DNA from: Saccharothrix longispora
GTDB lineage: Bacteria; Actinomycetota; Actinomycetes; Mycobacteriales; Pseudonocardiaceae
Direction of reading: 5' to 3'
DNA: 64,000 nucleotides
Assembly (NCBI RefSeq): GCF_030852425.1
Contig: NZ_NSDM01000004.1
Location: forward strand, 310,001 to 374,000
Shown piece by piece: positions 46,460-56,632 of this stretch. Made by a program: the position numbers and the translations under genes. The notes beneath the pieces were generated by a model. That model made no database searches. It was not told where the DNA came from and worked only from the letters and a program-made list of their open reading frames with translations. Within the stretch, counting starts at the first letter, position 1. Each line of letters starts with the position of its first letter.

Positions 46460-48127
46460 ATGGGGAAGCGAACGGTTGTTGCGGTGGTGGCCGCGCTGGC
46501 TCTGTCGGCTTGCACGGCGACGCCCCCGCCGCCCCTGGTGCCGTCCACGCCCGGGATGACGGTGGTCCCCAAGGAGAAGGTCAACGAGGTCGTCGTCGGC
46601 GTCGACGACGTCAAGGGCGGGTACAACCCCCACACCCTGGCGTCGCAGTCCGCCGTCACCACGGCGCTCGCCTCGCTGCTCCTGCCCTCGACCTTCCGGA
46701 CGGACGGCGACGGCAGCCCCCGGATGGACCTGGACCTGCTGGTCGGCGCCGAGGTGACCAGCGCCGAGCCGTACACGGTGACCTACACGATCCGCCGGGA
46801 CGCCAGCTGGTCCGACTCCGCCCCCATCGCGGCGGAGGACTTCGTGTACCTGTGGCAGCGGATGCGGACCGAGCCCGGCGTGGTCGACCCGGCCGGGTAC
46901 CGGCTCATCGACGACATCGCGAGCCGCGAGGGCGGCAAGGTCGTCGAGGTCGTCTTCAGCAAGCCCTACCCCGGGTGGCGGAGCCTCTTCCACGACCTGC
47001 TGCCCGCGCACCTGCTCAAGGACGCCCCCGGCGGGTGGGCCGCCGCCCTCGGCGACAGCTTCCCGGCCACGGCCGGGCCGTTCGCGGTCCGCACGCTCGA
47101 CCAGCCGCGCGGCGAAATCGTCCTGGAGCGCAGCGACCGGTTCTGGGAGCAGCCTCCCGTCCTCGACCGGGTGACGCTCAGACGGGCGAACCAGCACGAC
47201 ACGATCGAAGCGCTCAACGCCGGTGACGCCCAGGTCGCCCTCATCCGCGCCGACGCCATCGCGCTGAAGGACGTCGAGGAGCTGGGCCGGACCACGGCGC
47301 TCACCACGAGCGTGGTCCCCAGACCGGAGGTCGTGCAGGTCCTCCTGCGCCCCGCCTCGCCGAAACTGGAGGACGTCCGCGTCCGCACCGCCGTCATGAG
47401 ATCACTCGACCGTGACGAGCTGATCGCCGTCGGTAGCCGCAGCGGACCCAGTGCGGACCTCCGCGCCGACTCCCAGGTAACACCGCCGACCTCGGCCGGT
47501 TACACGCCGACCCTGCCGGCGCCCACCGGCGACCCCGTCCAGTTGCTCACCGAGGCCGGCTTCACCCGGACGGGTTCGCTGTGGGAGCGGGACGGGAAGC
47601 CGCTGGAGTTGACCATCGCCGCACCGGCCGGCGTGGAGCCGTACGTGACCGTCGCGAACCAGGTCCAGCGCCAACTGTCATTGTCCGGAATCGCGGCCCG
47701 CGTCCTGACAACGCAGCCCAATGCGTTGTTCGGCCAAGATCTGGCGGATACCGGCACATCCGACAACACCGTTGACATTGCCGTCGTGCCGCAGCCGGAC
47801 ACGGGTGATTCGGCGTCGGTTCTGGCTTCCTCATTCGGGTGTCGGACGTCACCGGACGACGGCGGTACACCCATTCCGGCGAATCTGTCCGGTTTCTGCG
47901 ACCAGGCGGTCCAACCCGTGATCGAACAGGCCCTCTCGGGCGAGGTGCTGCTCGCCGACGCCCTGCGGAGCATCGAGCCGGTGCTCTGGCAGCAGGCCGT
48001 CGCGATGCCGTTGTTCCAGGTAGCGGACCTGTTGGTGGCCTTGCCGGAGGTTCAGGGCGTGACCGCGGGAGCCCCGCTCGCGGGTCCCCTGAGCGTGGCC
48101 CGCACCTGGCGCCGGGAAGATCGTTGA
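46460..48127 (+). CDS. lpqW: LpqW-like family 5 solute-binding lipoprotein
   Basis: 555 residues. Signal peptide with lipobox LSAC near residue 19, then a family 5 extracellular binding-protein fold (GGYNPHTLASQSAVTTALA, SWSDSAPIAAEDFVYLW, GPFAVRTLDQPRGEIVLERS). No permease or ATPase is attached. The position directly after typA matches M. tuberculosis Rv1165-Rv1166 (lpqW), where LpqW steers mannoside synthesis and interacts genetically with pimE. A pimE-like gene lies 14 kb away here. It could alternatively serve the neighbouring peptide transporter. Confidence 0.72.
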   Translation: MGKRTVVAVVAALALSACTATPPPPLVPSTPGMTVVPKEKVNEVVVGVDDVKGGYNPHTLASQSAVTTALASLLLPSTFRTDGDGSPRMDLDLLVGAEVTSAEPYTVTYTIRRDASWSDSAPIAAEDFVYLWQRMRTEPGVVDPAGYRLIDDIASREGGKVVEVVFSKPYPGWRSLFHDLLPAHLLKDAPGGWAAALGDSFPATAGPFAVRTLDQPRGEIVLERSDRFWEQPPVLDRVTLRRANQHDTIEALNAGDAQVALIRADAIALKDVEELGRTTALTTSVVPRPEVVQVLLRPASPKLEDVRVRTAVMRSLDRDELIAVGSRSGPSADLRADSQVTPPTSAGYTPTLPAPTGDPVQLLTEAGFTRTGSLWERDGKPLELTIAAPAGVEPYVTVANQVQRQLSLSGIAARVLTTQPNALFGQDLADTGTSDNTVDIAVVPQPDTGDSASVLASSFGCRTSPDDGGTPIPANLSGFCDQAVQPVIEQALSGEVLLADALRSIEPVLWQQAVAMPLFQVADLLVALPEVQGVTAGAPLAGPLSVARTWRREDR

Positions 48128-48177
48128 CCGTTGACCGCTGCGAAACACTGGCTTCAAGATGCGTTCGCGGTGCAATA

Positions 48178-48206
48178 TTGACAGTATTCCACGCGTCCGG
48201 TTAACG
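48178..48206 (+). promoter_or_regulatory. Candidate promoter upstream of dppA
   Basis: A consensus -35 TTGACA (48178-48183) is followed after 17 bp by the poor -10 TTAACG. The 291-bp region is relatively AT-rich and holds other -10-like hexamers (TATCGT near 48308), so the true start is uncertain. Confidence 0.35.
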
Positions 48207-48418
48207 ACCGCTCCCACCCGGTAACGACGGAGTCGCGTGCTGCTACCAGCGTGTCACCCTTTGGTCACGATCGGCCGGTGGGCAGTGACCGTGCCGCGTA
48301 CTGGTTCTTATCGTGCTGCAACGGTGTGTCGGTTCGGGGCGCGTTTGGCACATCACGGTTATGGGTGGAAGTCGGCCCAAACGGTCGCTCCAACCCAGTG
48401 CTAGGAGGGCACGTGTCG

Positions 48419-50242
48419 ATGAGGAGATCAAAGGCTGTCTCGGCGCTCGCGCTGATGACCACCGCCGCGCTCGCGCTGAGCGCGTGCAGCGGCGGCGGCT
48501 CGGGCAGTGGCGACCAGGGTGGCGTCCAGGACGCCAACCCGGGCGAGATCGGCGGTCAGGACGAGCTGTTCAAGCGTCCGAAGGTGGAGGACATCGGCGA
48601 GGTCGCGGTCGCCGTTGAGGAGGCGCTCCACAACTACAACAACAACATCGGCGCGACCAACAACTTCTCCAGCACGATCGCGCTGTCGAACGTCCAGCCG
48701 TCGCCGTACATCACCGAGCTGATCGACGGCAAGGTGGTCATCAAGATCGACGGCGACCTGATGGACTCCGTCAAGGTCACGTCGACCGACCCGCAGACGA
48801 TCGAGTGGAAGGTCGCCAAGGCGGCCGTCTGGTCCGACGGCGAGGCCATCGACTGCGACGACTTCCACCTGAAGTGGCTGGCCGCGACCAGCAAGGCCAC
48901 GGTCAAGGGTGAGGACGGCACGGAGGCCTCGATCTTCGACTCGTCGCCCACGGGCTACGAGAACATCGAGAAGCTCGAGTGCTCCGACGAAGACAAGACG
49001 ATCACCACGACGTTCTTCAAGGACCAGCCGTTCGCCGACTACCGGGGCCTGTTCTCGCAGCCCGGCAGCGACAGCCTGCTCCCCGCGCACATCCTGGAGC
49101 AGAAGACCGGCGTCGAGGACATCACCAAGGTGCTGCCCTCGCAGAACGACGACACGGTCAAGAAGGTCGCCGAGTTCTACACCAAGGGCTGGCTGGGCTT
49201 CGACAAGAGCGTGGCCCTCTCGGGTGGCCCGTTCGCGATCGAGTCCGCCGACCTGACCGACCAGACGGTCCTGGTCCGCAACCCGAAGTACTGGGGCAAC
49301 CCGGCCGGTCCCGCCAAGGTGATCCTCAAGACGAACACCGACGCGCAGTCCGCCGCGCAGCAGCTCCAGAACAAGGAAGTCCAGGTCATCGCGCCGCAGG
49401 CCGACCCGGCCGTGGCGGCCCAGCTCCGCGGCGACTCGGCGTTCAACGTCTTCGCCGCCGGTGGTCAGACCTACGAGCACGTCGACTTCAACATGGCGCG
49501 CCCGCTGTTCGCCCAGAACAAGGACCTCCGCCTGGCGATCGCGCAGTGCTTCGACCGCGGCGCGTTGGTCGAGAAGCTGGTCGCGGACGTCGACCCGAAC
49601 GCCAAGCCCCTGGGCAGCCTCACCATGATGCCCAACGAGGTCGGCTACGAGGACCACTACGGCGACATCGGCAAGGGTGACGTCGCGGCGGCCAAGAAGA
49701 CCCTCGAGGACGGCGGCTGGGTGCAGGGCGCCGACGGCATCTACACGAAGGGCGAGTTCCGCGCGTCCTTCAAGCTGGGCCACAAGATCGTGACCCGCCG
49801 TTCGGACACCGTCCGCATCCTGCAGGACAAGTGCAAGCAGGCCGGCATCGAGATCGTCGCCGACCAGGCCGCCGACTTCAACGACAAGCGCCTCCCGGCG
49901 TCCGAGTTCGACGCGGCCCTGTTCGCGTGGGTCGGCCAGCCGCTGAAGGCCGGCGCGTACGGCAACTACGCCCAGAAGGCCAAGGGCGGTTCCGGCAACT
50001 ACAACAACTACGACTCGGCCGCGCTGACCGAGAAGTGGAAGGCCGCGAACGCCGAGCTGGACTACCAGAAGCGCATCGACATGATGAACGAAGCCGACAA
50101 GATCATGCGGGACGACCTGCACAGCATCCCGCTGTTCCAGCTGTCCGACTTCGCCGCGTCGAGCGCGGACATCGGCCCGATCTCCTACATCGGTGTCGGT
50201 GGCGGCGTGACCTGGAACCTGTACGCCTGGCAGAAGAAGTAA
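48419..50242 (+). CDS. dppA: Peptide ABC transporter substrate-binding lipoprotein
   Basis: 607 residues. Lipobox LSAC near residue 22, a Gly/Ser linker, then the family 5 fold (AVWSDGEAIDCDDFHLKWLAA, FFKDQPFADYRGLFSQPGSDS, GPFAIESADLTDQTVLVRNPKYWG). It feeds the DppBCDF transporter encoded next. AGGAGG precedes both GTG 48413 and ATG 48419; the latter has the better spacing. A hairpin separates it from dppB, expected to make the binding protein more abundant than the membrane parts. Confidence 0.88.
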   Translation: MRRSKAVSALALMTTAALALSACSGGGSGSGDQGGVQDANPGEIGGQDELFKRPKVEDIGEVAVAVEEALHNYNNNIGATNNFSSTIALSNVQPSPYITELIDGKVVIKIDGDLMDSVKVTSTDPQTIEWKVAKAAVWSDGEAIDCDDFHLKWLAATSKATVKGEDGTEASIFDSSPTGYENIEKLECSDEDKTITTTFFKDQPFADYRGLFSQPGSDSLLPAHILEQKTGVEDITKVLPSQNDDTVKKVAEFYTKGWLGFDKSVALSGGPFAIESADLTDQTVLVRNPKYWGNPAGPAKVILKTNTDAQSAAQQLQNKEVQVIAPQADPAVAAQLRGDSAFNVFAAGGQTYEHVDFNMARPLFAQNKDLRLAIAQCFDRGALVEKLVADVDPNAKPLGSLTMMPNEVGYEDHYGDIGKGDVAAAKKTLEDGGWVQGADGIYTKGEFRASFKLGHKIVTRRSDTVRILQDKCKQAGIEIVADQAADFNDKRLPASEFDAALFAWVGQPLKAGAYGNYAQKAKGGSGNYNNYDSAALTEKWKAANAELDYQKRIDMMNEADKIMRDDLHSIPLFQLSDFAASSADIGPISYIGVGGGVTWNLYAWQKK

Positions 50243-50305
50243 TTCCGCCCGGTGCGCGTTGACCCGAAGGGGTCAGGTTCCGGATAGGTAAAGCACGACC
50301 CTCCG

Positions 50306-50340
50306 CCGGGGGGCCGGTGTCACAAGCACCGGCCCCCCGG
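50306..50340 (+). terminator. Intra-operon hairpin between dppA and dppB
   Basis: A 14-bp perfect stem (50306-50319 with 50327-50340) and a seven-base loop, 64 bases after the dppA stop. Probably a partial terminator or an RNA stabiliser. Confidence 0.8.
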
Positions 50341-50408
50341 ACGGTGTCCGCGTCCGGTAGGCTCCCACGCTTGCACGCGGGGGTGCCTAGGGAGACTAGA
50401 GACTCGTC

Positions 50409-51407
50409 ATGTTCCGTTACATAATCCGGCGGTTGTTGATCTCGATTCCGCTGTTGATCGTCGCTTCATTCCTCTGCTTCGGGCTGGTCAACGCCATGGG
50501 TGATCCCCTCGGCGAGTGGAAGCTCCAGAAGCCGCGGACCCCGGCGGAGATTTCTGCGGCATACGAGCGGACGGGCTACAACAAGCCGTTCATGGAGCGC
50601 TACGTCGACTGGGCGGGCGACTTCGTGACCGGGGACTGGGGCGAGTCCGTCGTCCCGGGCAACGCGGGCAAGCCCGTGAAGGACGACCTGCTCAAGGCGT
50701 TCGGCGTGACGCTGCGCCTCATCCTGGCGGCCGAGTTGATCGCGTTGATCCTCGGTATCGCCGTCGGCGTCGTCGGCGCGGTGAGACAGTATTCGATATT
50801 CGACTACACGGCGACCGGAATATCGTTCGCCATGTTCTCGATGCCGTTGTTCTGCGTGGCGCTGGTGCTCAAGGCCGGTGGTATCGAGTTGAACAACTGG
50901 CTGGAGGGCCTCGGCGCGGACCGGTGGATCATCACCGCGGGACCGCCGGGCGACGGCTTCGGCGGCAGCTTCGGCGAGCAGGTGTTCCAGTACAGCGGCG
51001 CCTACGTCCTGCCGACCATCTCCCTCGTGGTCATCCAGTTCGCCCTCTACAGCCGGTTCCAGCGCGCGTCGATGCTCGACACGTTGAACGCCGACTACGT
51101 GCGCACCGCGCAGGCGAAGGGCGTCTCGGAGGGCCGGGCGATCTTCAAGCACGCGTTCCGCAACGCGCTGATCCCCATCATCACGGTGTCGTCGCTGAAC
51201 ATCGGCGCCGGTTTCGGCGGCGCGGTGATCACCGAGACCGTGTTCGGCTGGTCGGGCATGGGCCGGTTCATCGTCCAGGCCATCGAGAAGATCGAGCCCT
51301 ACCAGGTGCTCGGCTTCATGATGCTGACCGCCGTCTTCATCATCGTGTTCAACCTGATCGCGGACATCCTGTACGCCTTCCTGGACCCGAGGATTCGCCT
51401 TGACTGA
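50409..51407 (+). CDS. dppB: Peptide ABC transporter permease DppB
   Basis: 332 residues with six membrane segments, starting with the typical MFRYIIRRLLISIPLLIVASF. The EAA loop reads DYVRTAQAKGVSEGRAIFKHAFRNALIPIIT. It pairs with DppC to form the channel. Its end overlaps the dppC start. Confidence 0.92.
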   Translation: MFRYIIRRLLISIPLLIVASFLCFGLVNAMGDPLGEWKLQKPRTPAEISAAYERTGYNKPFMERYVDWAGDFVTGDWGESVVPGNAGKPVKDDLLKAFGVTLRLILAAELIALILGIAVGVVGAVRQYSIFDYTATGISFAMFSMPLFCVALVLKAGGIELNNWLEGLGADRWIITAGPPGDGFGGSFGEQVFQYSGAYVLPTISLVVIQFALYSRFQRASMLDTLNADYVRTAQAKGVSEGRAIFKHAFRNALIPIITVSSLNIGAGFGGAVITETVFGWSGMGRFIVQAIEKIEPYQVLGFMMLTAVFIIVFNLIADILYAFLDPRIRLD

Positions 51408-52353
51408 GATGGGTTCCCCGCTGGCGCAGGCGCCCGCGCCCGAAAAGGCCGAGGCGAGCCAGTTCGACACGACGACCGCCCGCAAGCAGTGGCAGGTCAT
51501 CCTCCGCCGGTTCGCCCGGCACCGGGCCGCGCTGTTCGGCCTCATCCTGTTCGTCGTGCTGGTGCTGATGGCCTTCTTCGGCGGGCTGCTGTGGAAGTAC
51601 CCGTACACCGACCTCGGTTTCTCCCGGTACCTGCCGCCCAGCGCCGACCACCCGTTCGGCACGGACCGGCTGGGCGGCGACATGGTCGCCCAGATCATCC
51701 GCGGCACGCAGTTCTCGCTCCAGATCGCGATCGTGGTGGCGTTCCTGTCCACCTTCATCGGCGTCATCCTGGGCGCGCTCGCCGGCTACATGAGGGGCTG
51801 GGTCGACACCGTCATCAGCCGCTTCATCGACCTGCTGCTGGTCATCCCCAGCCTGGTCATCGCGGCCGTGCTCGTGCGCAACAGCTTCGTGGTGTCGGTG
51901 GCCGGCGGCGGCAACTCCAACTGGCTGATCGTCGCCCTGTACCTGGGCCTCATCGGCTGGCTGTCCATCGCCCGCGTCATCCGCGGCATGGTGCTGTCGC
52001 TGCGCGAGAAGGAGTTCGTCGAGGCGGCCCGCGCGCTGGGCGCCGGGACGTTCCGGATCGTGTTCCGGCACATCCTGCCGAACACCATCGACGTGATCAT
52101 CGTCAACGCCACGCTCGCGATCGCGCAGGCGGTGCTGCTGGAGGCGGCGCTGTCGTTCATCGGTCTCGGCGTGCAGAGCCCCGACACGTCGCTGGGCCTG
52201 ATGATCAGCCAGAACAAGAACGAGCTGACGCTGCACCCGTGGCTGTTCTTCACGCCGTTCGTGTTCATCGTGCTGATCTCGCTGGCGGTCAACTTCATCG
52301 GTGACGGTCTCCGGGACGCCTTCGACCCGAGGCAGAAGAGGGTGAAGGCATGA
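51400..52353 (+). CDS. dppC: Peptide ABC transporter permease DppC
   Basis: 317 residues with a cytoplasmic N-terminal tail ([17 protein letters not shown]), six membrane segments, and the EAA loop [20 protein letters not shown]. Start choice: TTG 51400 with GAGG about eight bases upstream, overlapping dppB by 8 bp, or ATG 51409 just after the dppB stop. Overlaps dppD as ATGA. Confidence 0.92.
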   Translation: MTEMGSPLAQAPAPEKAEASQFDTTTARKQWQVILRRFARHRAALFGLILFVVLVLMAFFGGLLWKYPYTDLGFSRYLPPSADHPFGTDRLGGDMVAQIIRGTQFSLQIAIVVAFLSTFIGVILGALAGYMRGWVDTVISRFIDLLLVIPSLVIAAVLVRNSFVVSVAGGGNSNWLIVALYLGLIGWLSIARVIRGMVLSLREKEFVEAARALGAGTFRIVFRHILPNTIDVIIVNATLAIAQAVLLEAALSFIGLGVQSPDTSLGLMISQNKNELTLHPWLFFTPFVFIVLISLAVNFIGDGLRDAFDPRQKRVKA

Positions 52354-53534
52354 GCGAGGTGGACGTGATGAGCTCACCGGGGTCCTCGCCCTGGGGCGGC
52401 GCGACCGGCGGCGAGAAGCTGCTGCGCGTGAACAACCTGTCGGTGGACTTCCCGACCGACGACGGCACCGTGCACGCCGTGCGGGACGTGTCGTTCACGC
52501 TCGGCCCCGGCGAGGTGCTGGGCATCGTGGGCGAGTCCGGCTCCGGCAAGTCCGTGTCGTCGATGGCGATCATGGGCCTGCTGCCCAAGACCGCCCGCAT
52601 CGGCGGGTCGATCAAGTTCAAGGACGACGAACTGGTCGGCCGCACGTACAAGCAGATGCAGCCGGTCCGCGGCAACGGCATCTCGATGATCTTCCAGGAC
52701 CCGATGACGTCGCTGAACCCGGTGTACACGGTGGGCTGGCAGCTCGCCGAGGCGCACCAGGCGCACCACGACGTGTCGAAGAAGGCGGCCTGGGCCAAGG
52801 CCGTCGAGGTGCTGGAGCTCGTCGGCATCCCGCAGCCCGACCGGCGCGCGTCGCAGTACCCGCACGAGTTCTCCGGCGGCATGCGGCAGCGCGTCATGAT
52901 CGCCATGGCGATCATCAACGACCCGGACGTGATCATCGCCGACGAGCCGACCACGGCCCTCGACGTGACCGTGCAGGCGCAGATCCTGGACACGCTGCTG
53001 CGCATCCGGGACGAGACGAGCGCGGGCATCATGGTCATCACCCACGACCTGGGCGTCGTGGCGGGCATGGTGGACCGGGTCCAGGTCATGTACGGCGGCA
53101 CGGTCGTCGAGCAGGGCACCGTGGACGAGGTCTTCGAGGCCCAGCGGATGCCGTACACGGTGGGCCTGCTCGGGTCCATCCCGAACCCGCAGATGCTCGG
53201 CAAGCGGCTCACGCCCATCAAGGGCGCGCCGCCGTCGCTGATGAACCTGCCGCACGGCTGCTCGTTCTCGCCGCGCTGCCCGCTGGCCGTCGACGAGTGC
53301 CGCGAAACCGAACCGGCGCTGCTGGAGACCGACCGGGCCGGCCACTTCGCGCGGTGCCACCGCTCCGCGCACCTGGCAACCCTGGAGAACCCGCAGCGGC
53401 TCTTCGCCCACGACGAGATCGGCGTGGTGGAGAACCCCGCGTCGTTGACCACGGCGAACCCGGACATGCCGGTCACCGAGGACGTCGCCGCGGTGGAAGC
53501 GCGGCTGCGCGAAGAGGAGAAGCCGACCTCATGA
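52350..53534 (+). CDS. dppD: Peptide ABC transporter ATPase DppD
   Basis: 394 residues. Walker [17 protein letters not shown], signature [15 protein letters not shown], Walker [13 protein letters not shown]. The C-terminal oligopeptide-transporter extension has the [14 protein letters not shown] cysteine motif that in relatives binds an iron-sulfur cluster. Coupled by ATGA to both neighbours. Confidence 0.93.
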   Translation: MSEVDVMSSPGSSPWGGATGGEKLLRVNNLSVDFPTDDGTVHAVRDVSFTLGPGEVLGIVGESGSGKSVSSMAIMGLLPKTARIGGSIKFKDDELVGRTYKQMQPVRGNGISMIFQDPMTSLNPVYTVGWQLAEAHQAHHDVSKKAAWAKAVEVLELVGIPQPDRRASQYPHEFSGGMRQRVMIAMAIINDPDVIIADEPTTALDVTVQAQILDTLLRIRDETSAGIMVITHDLGVVAGMVDRVQVMYGGTVVEQGTVDEVFEAQRMPYTVGLLGSIPNPQMLGKRLTPIKGAPPSLMNLPHGCSFSPRCPLAVDECRETEPALLETDRAGHFARCHRSAHLATLENPQRLFAHDEIGVVENPASLTTANPDMPVTEDVAAVEARLREEEKPTS

Positions 53535-54598
53535 CGACCCCGACCGATGTGAACCCCCAGGCCGGGGGCGCCGCTTCGGGCCCGTCCGACCGGGCGCCGC
53601 TGCTGGAGGTCAAGGACCTCGTCAAGTCGTTCCCGGTGCGCGGCGGCGGCATCATCCCGCGCACGGTCGGCCAGGTGCAGGCCGTGTCGGGCCTGACCTT
53701 CGACCTGTACCCCGGCGAGACGCTGGGCCTGGTCGGCGAGTCCGGCTGCGGCAAGTCCACGACGGGCCGCGCGATCCTCCAGCTGCACAAGCCGACGTCC
53801 GGCTCGGTGAAGTTCGAGGGCCGCGAGCTGACCACCCTCCGGGGCAGGGGCCTGCGGTCGGTCCGCAAGGACATGCAGATCGTCTTCCAGGACCCGTACG
53901 CCTCGCTCAACCCGCGCTGGCAGATCAACGAGCTGATCTCCGAGCCGTTCAAGATCCACGGCGAGGACGGCGGCGACGGCCGGTCGGTGCAGGAGCGGGT
54001 CAACGAGCTGATGGAGCTCGTGGGCCTCAACCCGGAGCACCGCAACCGGTACGCGCACGAGTTCTCCGGCGGCCAGCGCCAGCGCATCGGCATCGCCCGC
54101 GCGCTCGCGCTCAACCCGAAGCTCGTGGTGCTCGACGAGCCGGTGTCGGCGCTGGACGTGTCGGTGCAGGCGGGCGTGGTGAACCTGCTGGAGGAGCTCC
54201 AGGAGCGACTCGGGCTGGCCTACCTGTTCGTGGCGCACGACCTGTCCGTGGTGCGGCACATCTCCGACCGGGTGGCCGTGATGTACCTCGGCAAGATCAT
54301 CGAGATCGGTGACCGCGAGGACATCTACGCCCGGCCGATGCACCCGTACACGCAGGCCCTGCTGTCCGCGGTGCCGGTGCCGAACCCGAAGCTGGAGCGG
54401 CAGCGCCAGCGGATCGTGCTCACCGGTGACGTGCCGTCGCCGGTGAACCCGCCCTCCGGCTGCCGGTTCCGCACCCGCTGCTGGAAGGCGCAGGACATCT
54501 GCGCCGTCGAGGAGCCCAAGCTGGAGCACCGCGGTGACGGCGCGGGCACGCTGTCGGCGTGCCACTTCGCCGAGGTCAAGCCGCTGCTCGTCGGCTGA
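53531..54598 (+). CDS. dppF: Peptide ABC transporter ATPase DppF
   Basis: 355 residues. Walker [16 protein letters not shown], signature [15 protein letters not shown], Walker [13 protein letters not shown]. The C-terminal extension has the cysteine pattern [14 protein letters not shown]. Second ATPase of the DppBCDF transporter. A long hairpin terminates the operon. Confidence 0.93.
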   Translation: MTTPTDVNPQAGGAASGPSDRAPLLEVKDLVKSFPVRGGGIIPRTVGQVQAVSGLTFDLYPGETLGLVGESGCGKSTTGRAILQLHKPTSGSVKFEGRELTTLRGRGLRSVRKDMQIVFQDPYASLNPRWQINELISEPFKIHGEDGGDGRSVQERVNELMELVGLNPEHRNRYAHEFSGGQRQRIGIARALALNPKLVVLDEPVSALDVSVQAGVVNLLEELQERLGLAYLFVAHDLSVVRHISDRVAVMYLGKIIEIGDREDIYARPMHPYTQALLSAVPVPNPKLERQRQRIVLTGDVPSPVNPPSGCRFRTRCWKAQDICAVEEPKLEHRGDGAGTLSACHFAEVKPLLVG

Positions 54599-54651
54599 CC
54601 CGCGTGCCGTCGGGGCCACCGGCCCCCGTTGGTGGCCCTGACGGCACGGGG
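54599..54651 (+). terminator. Terminator of the dpp operon
   Basis: GTGCCGTC (from 54604) with GGGGCCACC forms an imperfect 17-bp stem with GGTGGCCC and GACGGCAC around a 10-base loop. Confidence 0.8.
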
Positions 54652-54667
54652 CGCAGCACCCCACATC

Positions 54668-54679
54668 TACGCTGATCCG
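54668..54679 (+). promoter_or_regulatory. mshB -10 element, leaderless
   Basis: TACGCT at 54668-54673, six bases before GTG 54680, with no ribosome binding site between. Confidence 0.4.
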
Positions 54680-55519
54680 GTGACGCTCACTGCTCCACCA
54701 CGGCTGATGCTGGTCCACGCGCACCCCGACGACGAGAGCCTGTGGACGGGCGGCACGATCGCCCGCTACGCGGCGATGGGCGTGCACGTCACCGTGGTCA
54801 CCTGCACCCTCGGCGAGGAGGGCGAGATCATCCCGCCCGCGCTGCGCAACCTCGCCGCGGACGCCGCCGACCAGCTCGGCGGCTACCGCGTCGCCGAGCT
54901 GCGCTCCGCCTGCGCCGCCCTCGGCGTGACCGACCACCGGTTCCTCGGCGGCATCGGCCGCTGGCGCGACTCCGGCATGGCGGGCACGCCCGCCAACGCC
55001 CACCCGCGGGCGTTCGCGCAGGGCTCGCCCGACGAGCAGGTCGAGGCGCTGCGCGAGATCATCGCCTCCGTGAAGCCCCAGGTCGTCGTCACCTACGACG
55101 CGTTCGGCGGGTACGGGCACCCCGACCACATCCGCGCGCACCAGATCACCACGGCCGCCGCCGTCGACGTGGACCGCGTGTTCCACGCCGTCACGTCCCG
55201 CGCGGCCACCACCGAGGGCATCGCGAAGCTCGCCGGGTTCGCCGACCTGCCGTGGCGGCTGCCCGAGGAGGGCGAGCTGCCCACCACCGACGACGCCGAG
55301 ATCACCACCGTCGTGGACGTCTCGGAGCACCTGGTGGCGAAGCTGCGGGCCCTGCGGGCGCACTCCACGCAGGTCGGCGTGTGGCAGGACGGCGCGGGCG
55401 GCGCGTCGTACGCCCTGTCCAACGGCATCGCGCAGCCCGTCGTGTCCGACGAGTACTACGTGCTGGCCAAGGGGCCCGCGGCGGGTGCGGAGACGGACCT
55501 GTTCGGGGGGTTGGATTGA
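54680..55519 (+). CDS. mshB: Mycothiol biosynthesis deacetylase MshB
   Basis: 279 residues. Zinc-binding motifs HAHPDDESLWTGG (His15, Asp17/18) and GYGHPDHIRAH define the LmbE-like deacetylase. It removes acetyl from GlcNAc-inositol in mycothiol synthesis, the actinobacterial thiol. GTG 54680 follows a -10-like hexamer. The next gene starts inside the stop (TTGA). Confidence 0.93.
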   Translation: MTLTAPPRLMLVHAHPDDESLWTGGTIARYAAMGVHVTVVTCTLGEEGEIIPPALRNLAADAADQLGGYRVAELRSACAALGVTDHRFLGGIGRWRDSGMAGTPANAHPRAFAQGSPDEQVEALREIIASVKPQVVVTYDAFGGYGHPDHIRAHQITTAAAVDVDRVFHAVTSRAATTEGIAKLAGFADLPWRLPEEGELPTTDDAEITTVVDVSEHLVAKLRALRAHSTQVGVWQDGAGGASYALSNGIAQPVVSDEYYVLAKGPAAGAETDLFGGLD

Positions 55520-55911
55520 CGGACCGCCTCGCACTGGCCGGCATCGCGGCGGCGTCGTTCGTGCTGGCCGTGCTCCAGCTGTTCTTCCTGCCGCTGCGGT
55601 TCGACGGCACGCTCCTGCCGCGGCTCGGCGACTGGCCGTTCCCGCTGACCGCGGCGCTGGCGGCGGTGACCACGCCCGCGCTGGTCGTGCTGGCCTCCTG
55701 GCACGCCCGCGGCACCCTGGGCGCCGCCTCGCCGCTGCTGGTGTGGGTGGGGACGCTGCTGCTGTTCGCGGTGCTCGGGCCGGGAGGGGATGTTGTGCTG
55801 CTCGGCGACTGGCGCACCCTGTTGCTGTTCGCCGGCGGCGCGCTGCCCGGCGCCATCGCGGTCGGGGGCTACCTGGGGAGACGAGCCGGTGTCCGAGGCG
55901 ATCACCGATAG
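55516..55911 (+). CDS. Small four-helix membrane protein (DUF6113 type)
   Basis: 131 residues with four hydrophobic segments (LALAGIAAASFVLAVLQLFF, FPLTAALAAVTTPALVVLAS, SPLLVWVGTLLLFAVLGPGG, LLLFAGGALPGAIAVGGYL). The start codon TTG 55516 overlaps the mshB stop as TTGA, preceded by a G-run. It sits where M. tuberculosis has Rv1171 next to mshB. Function unknown. Confidence 0.72.
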   Translation: MTDRLALAGIAAASFVLAVLQLFFLPLRFDGTLLPRLGDWPFPLTAALAAVTTPALVVLASWHARGTLGAASPLLVWVGTLLLFAVLGPGGDVVLLGDWRTLLLFAGGALPGAIAVGGYLGRRAGVRGDHR

Positions 55912-56632
55912 GGACGTGGTCCGCGCGCTGCGGCCGTTCGTGCGGGCCACCGGCCCGCTGCTGGACACGCTGCGCGAGGCGAACCTGCTCGGCCTGCGCG
56001 ACCGCGAGGTCGAGCGCGACGCCGACCGCGGGCTCGTGGACAAGCTGTGGGACCAGCTGTCGAAGGTCAAGGTGCCGGGCACGGCCGCGTGGGCGCGCAT
56101 GGACGTGCACCAGCGCGACGAGTGGTGGCTCAACCGGCTCGGGCGGTTCGTGTCGCTGCTCGCTGCGCTCCCCGGCGTCGGCGGGGTGCTCGCCGACCGG
56201 CTGCCCATCCAGGCGGCGCTCGGCGCGGCCGGTCAGGGCCTGCTGCTGTCGGCCGTCGCCGGTGAGCACGGGTTCACCTCCACCGAGGACCGGGTGCGGC
56301 TGCTCGCCCACGTGCTGTTCCAGCGCGAGGTCGACGGGACGGCGGTGGAGCAGGACGCCGCCGACCGGGAGGCCGAGGACCGCGCGACCGAGGAGCTGAC
56401 CTCCGAACTGGGGGAGCGGTCCACGTTCAAGGCCATCGGCGCCACCGTGTGGAAGCTCGCCAAGGTGCTGTGGCGGCTGGAGGACGAGCTGGACAAGCGC
56501 CCGCAGGGCCGGTTCTACCATCAGGCGCTCGGCATGCTGCCGGTCGTCGGCGTCGTCGGGGACTACTTCGGCGAGCGGTCGGCCCTCAAGCGGGTCCGCG
56601 CCGCCGCCTACGCGTGGTTCGCCACCCAGTAG
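55889..56632 (+). CDS. Unknown protein, possibly EcsC-related
   Basis: 247 residues. GGGGAG eight bases before GTG 55889 fixes the start, 23 bp inside the previous gene. Mixed helices and glycine-rich hydrophobic stretches ([34 protein letters not shown]) followed by [13 protein letters not shown] recall EcsC-family proteins, but the match is only by eye. No catalytic motif is seen. Its 3' end overlaps a convergent gene by 25 bp. Confidence 0.55.
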   Translation: MSEAITDRDVVRALRPFVRATGPLLDTLREANLLGLRDREVERDADRGLVDKLWDQLSKVKVPGTAAWARMDVHQRDEWWLNRLGRFVSLLAALPGVGGVLADRLPIQAALGAAGQGLLLSAVAGEHGFTSTEDRVRLLAHVLFQREVDGTAVEQDAADREAEDRATEELTSELGERSTFKAIGATVWKLAKVLWRLEDELDKRPQGRFYHQALGMLPVVGVVGDYFGERSALKRVRAAAYAWFATQ

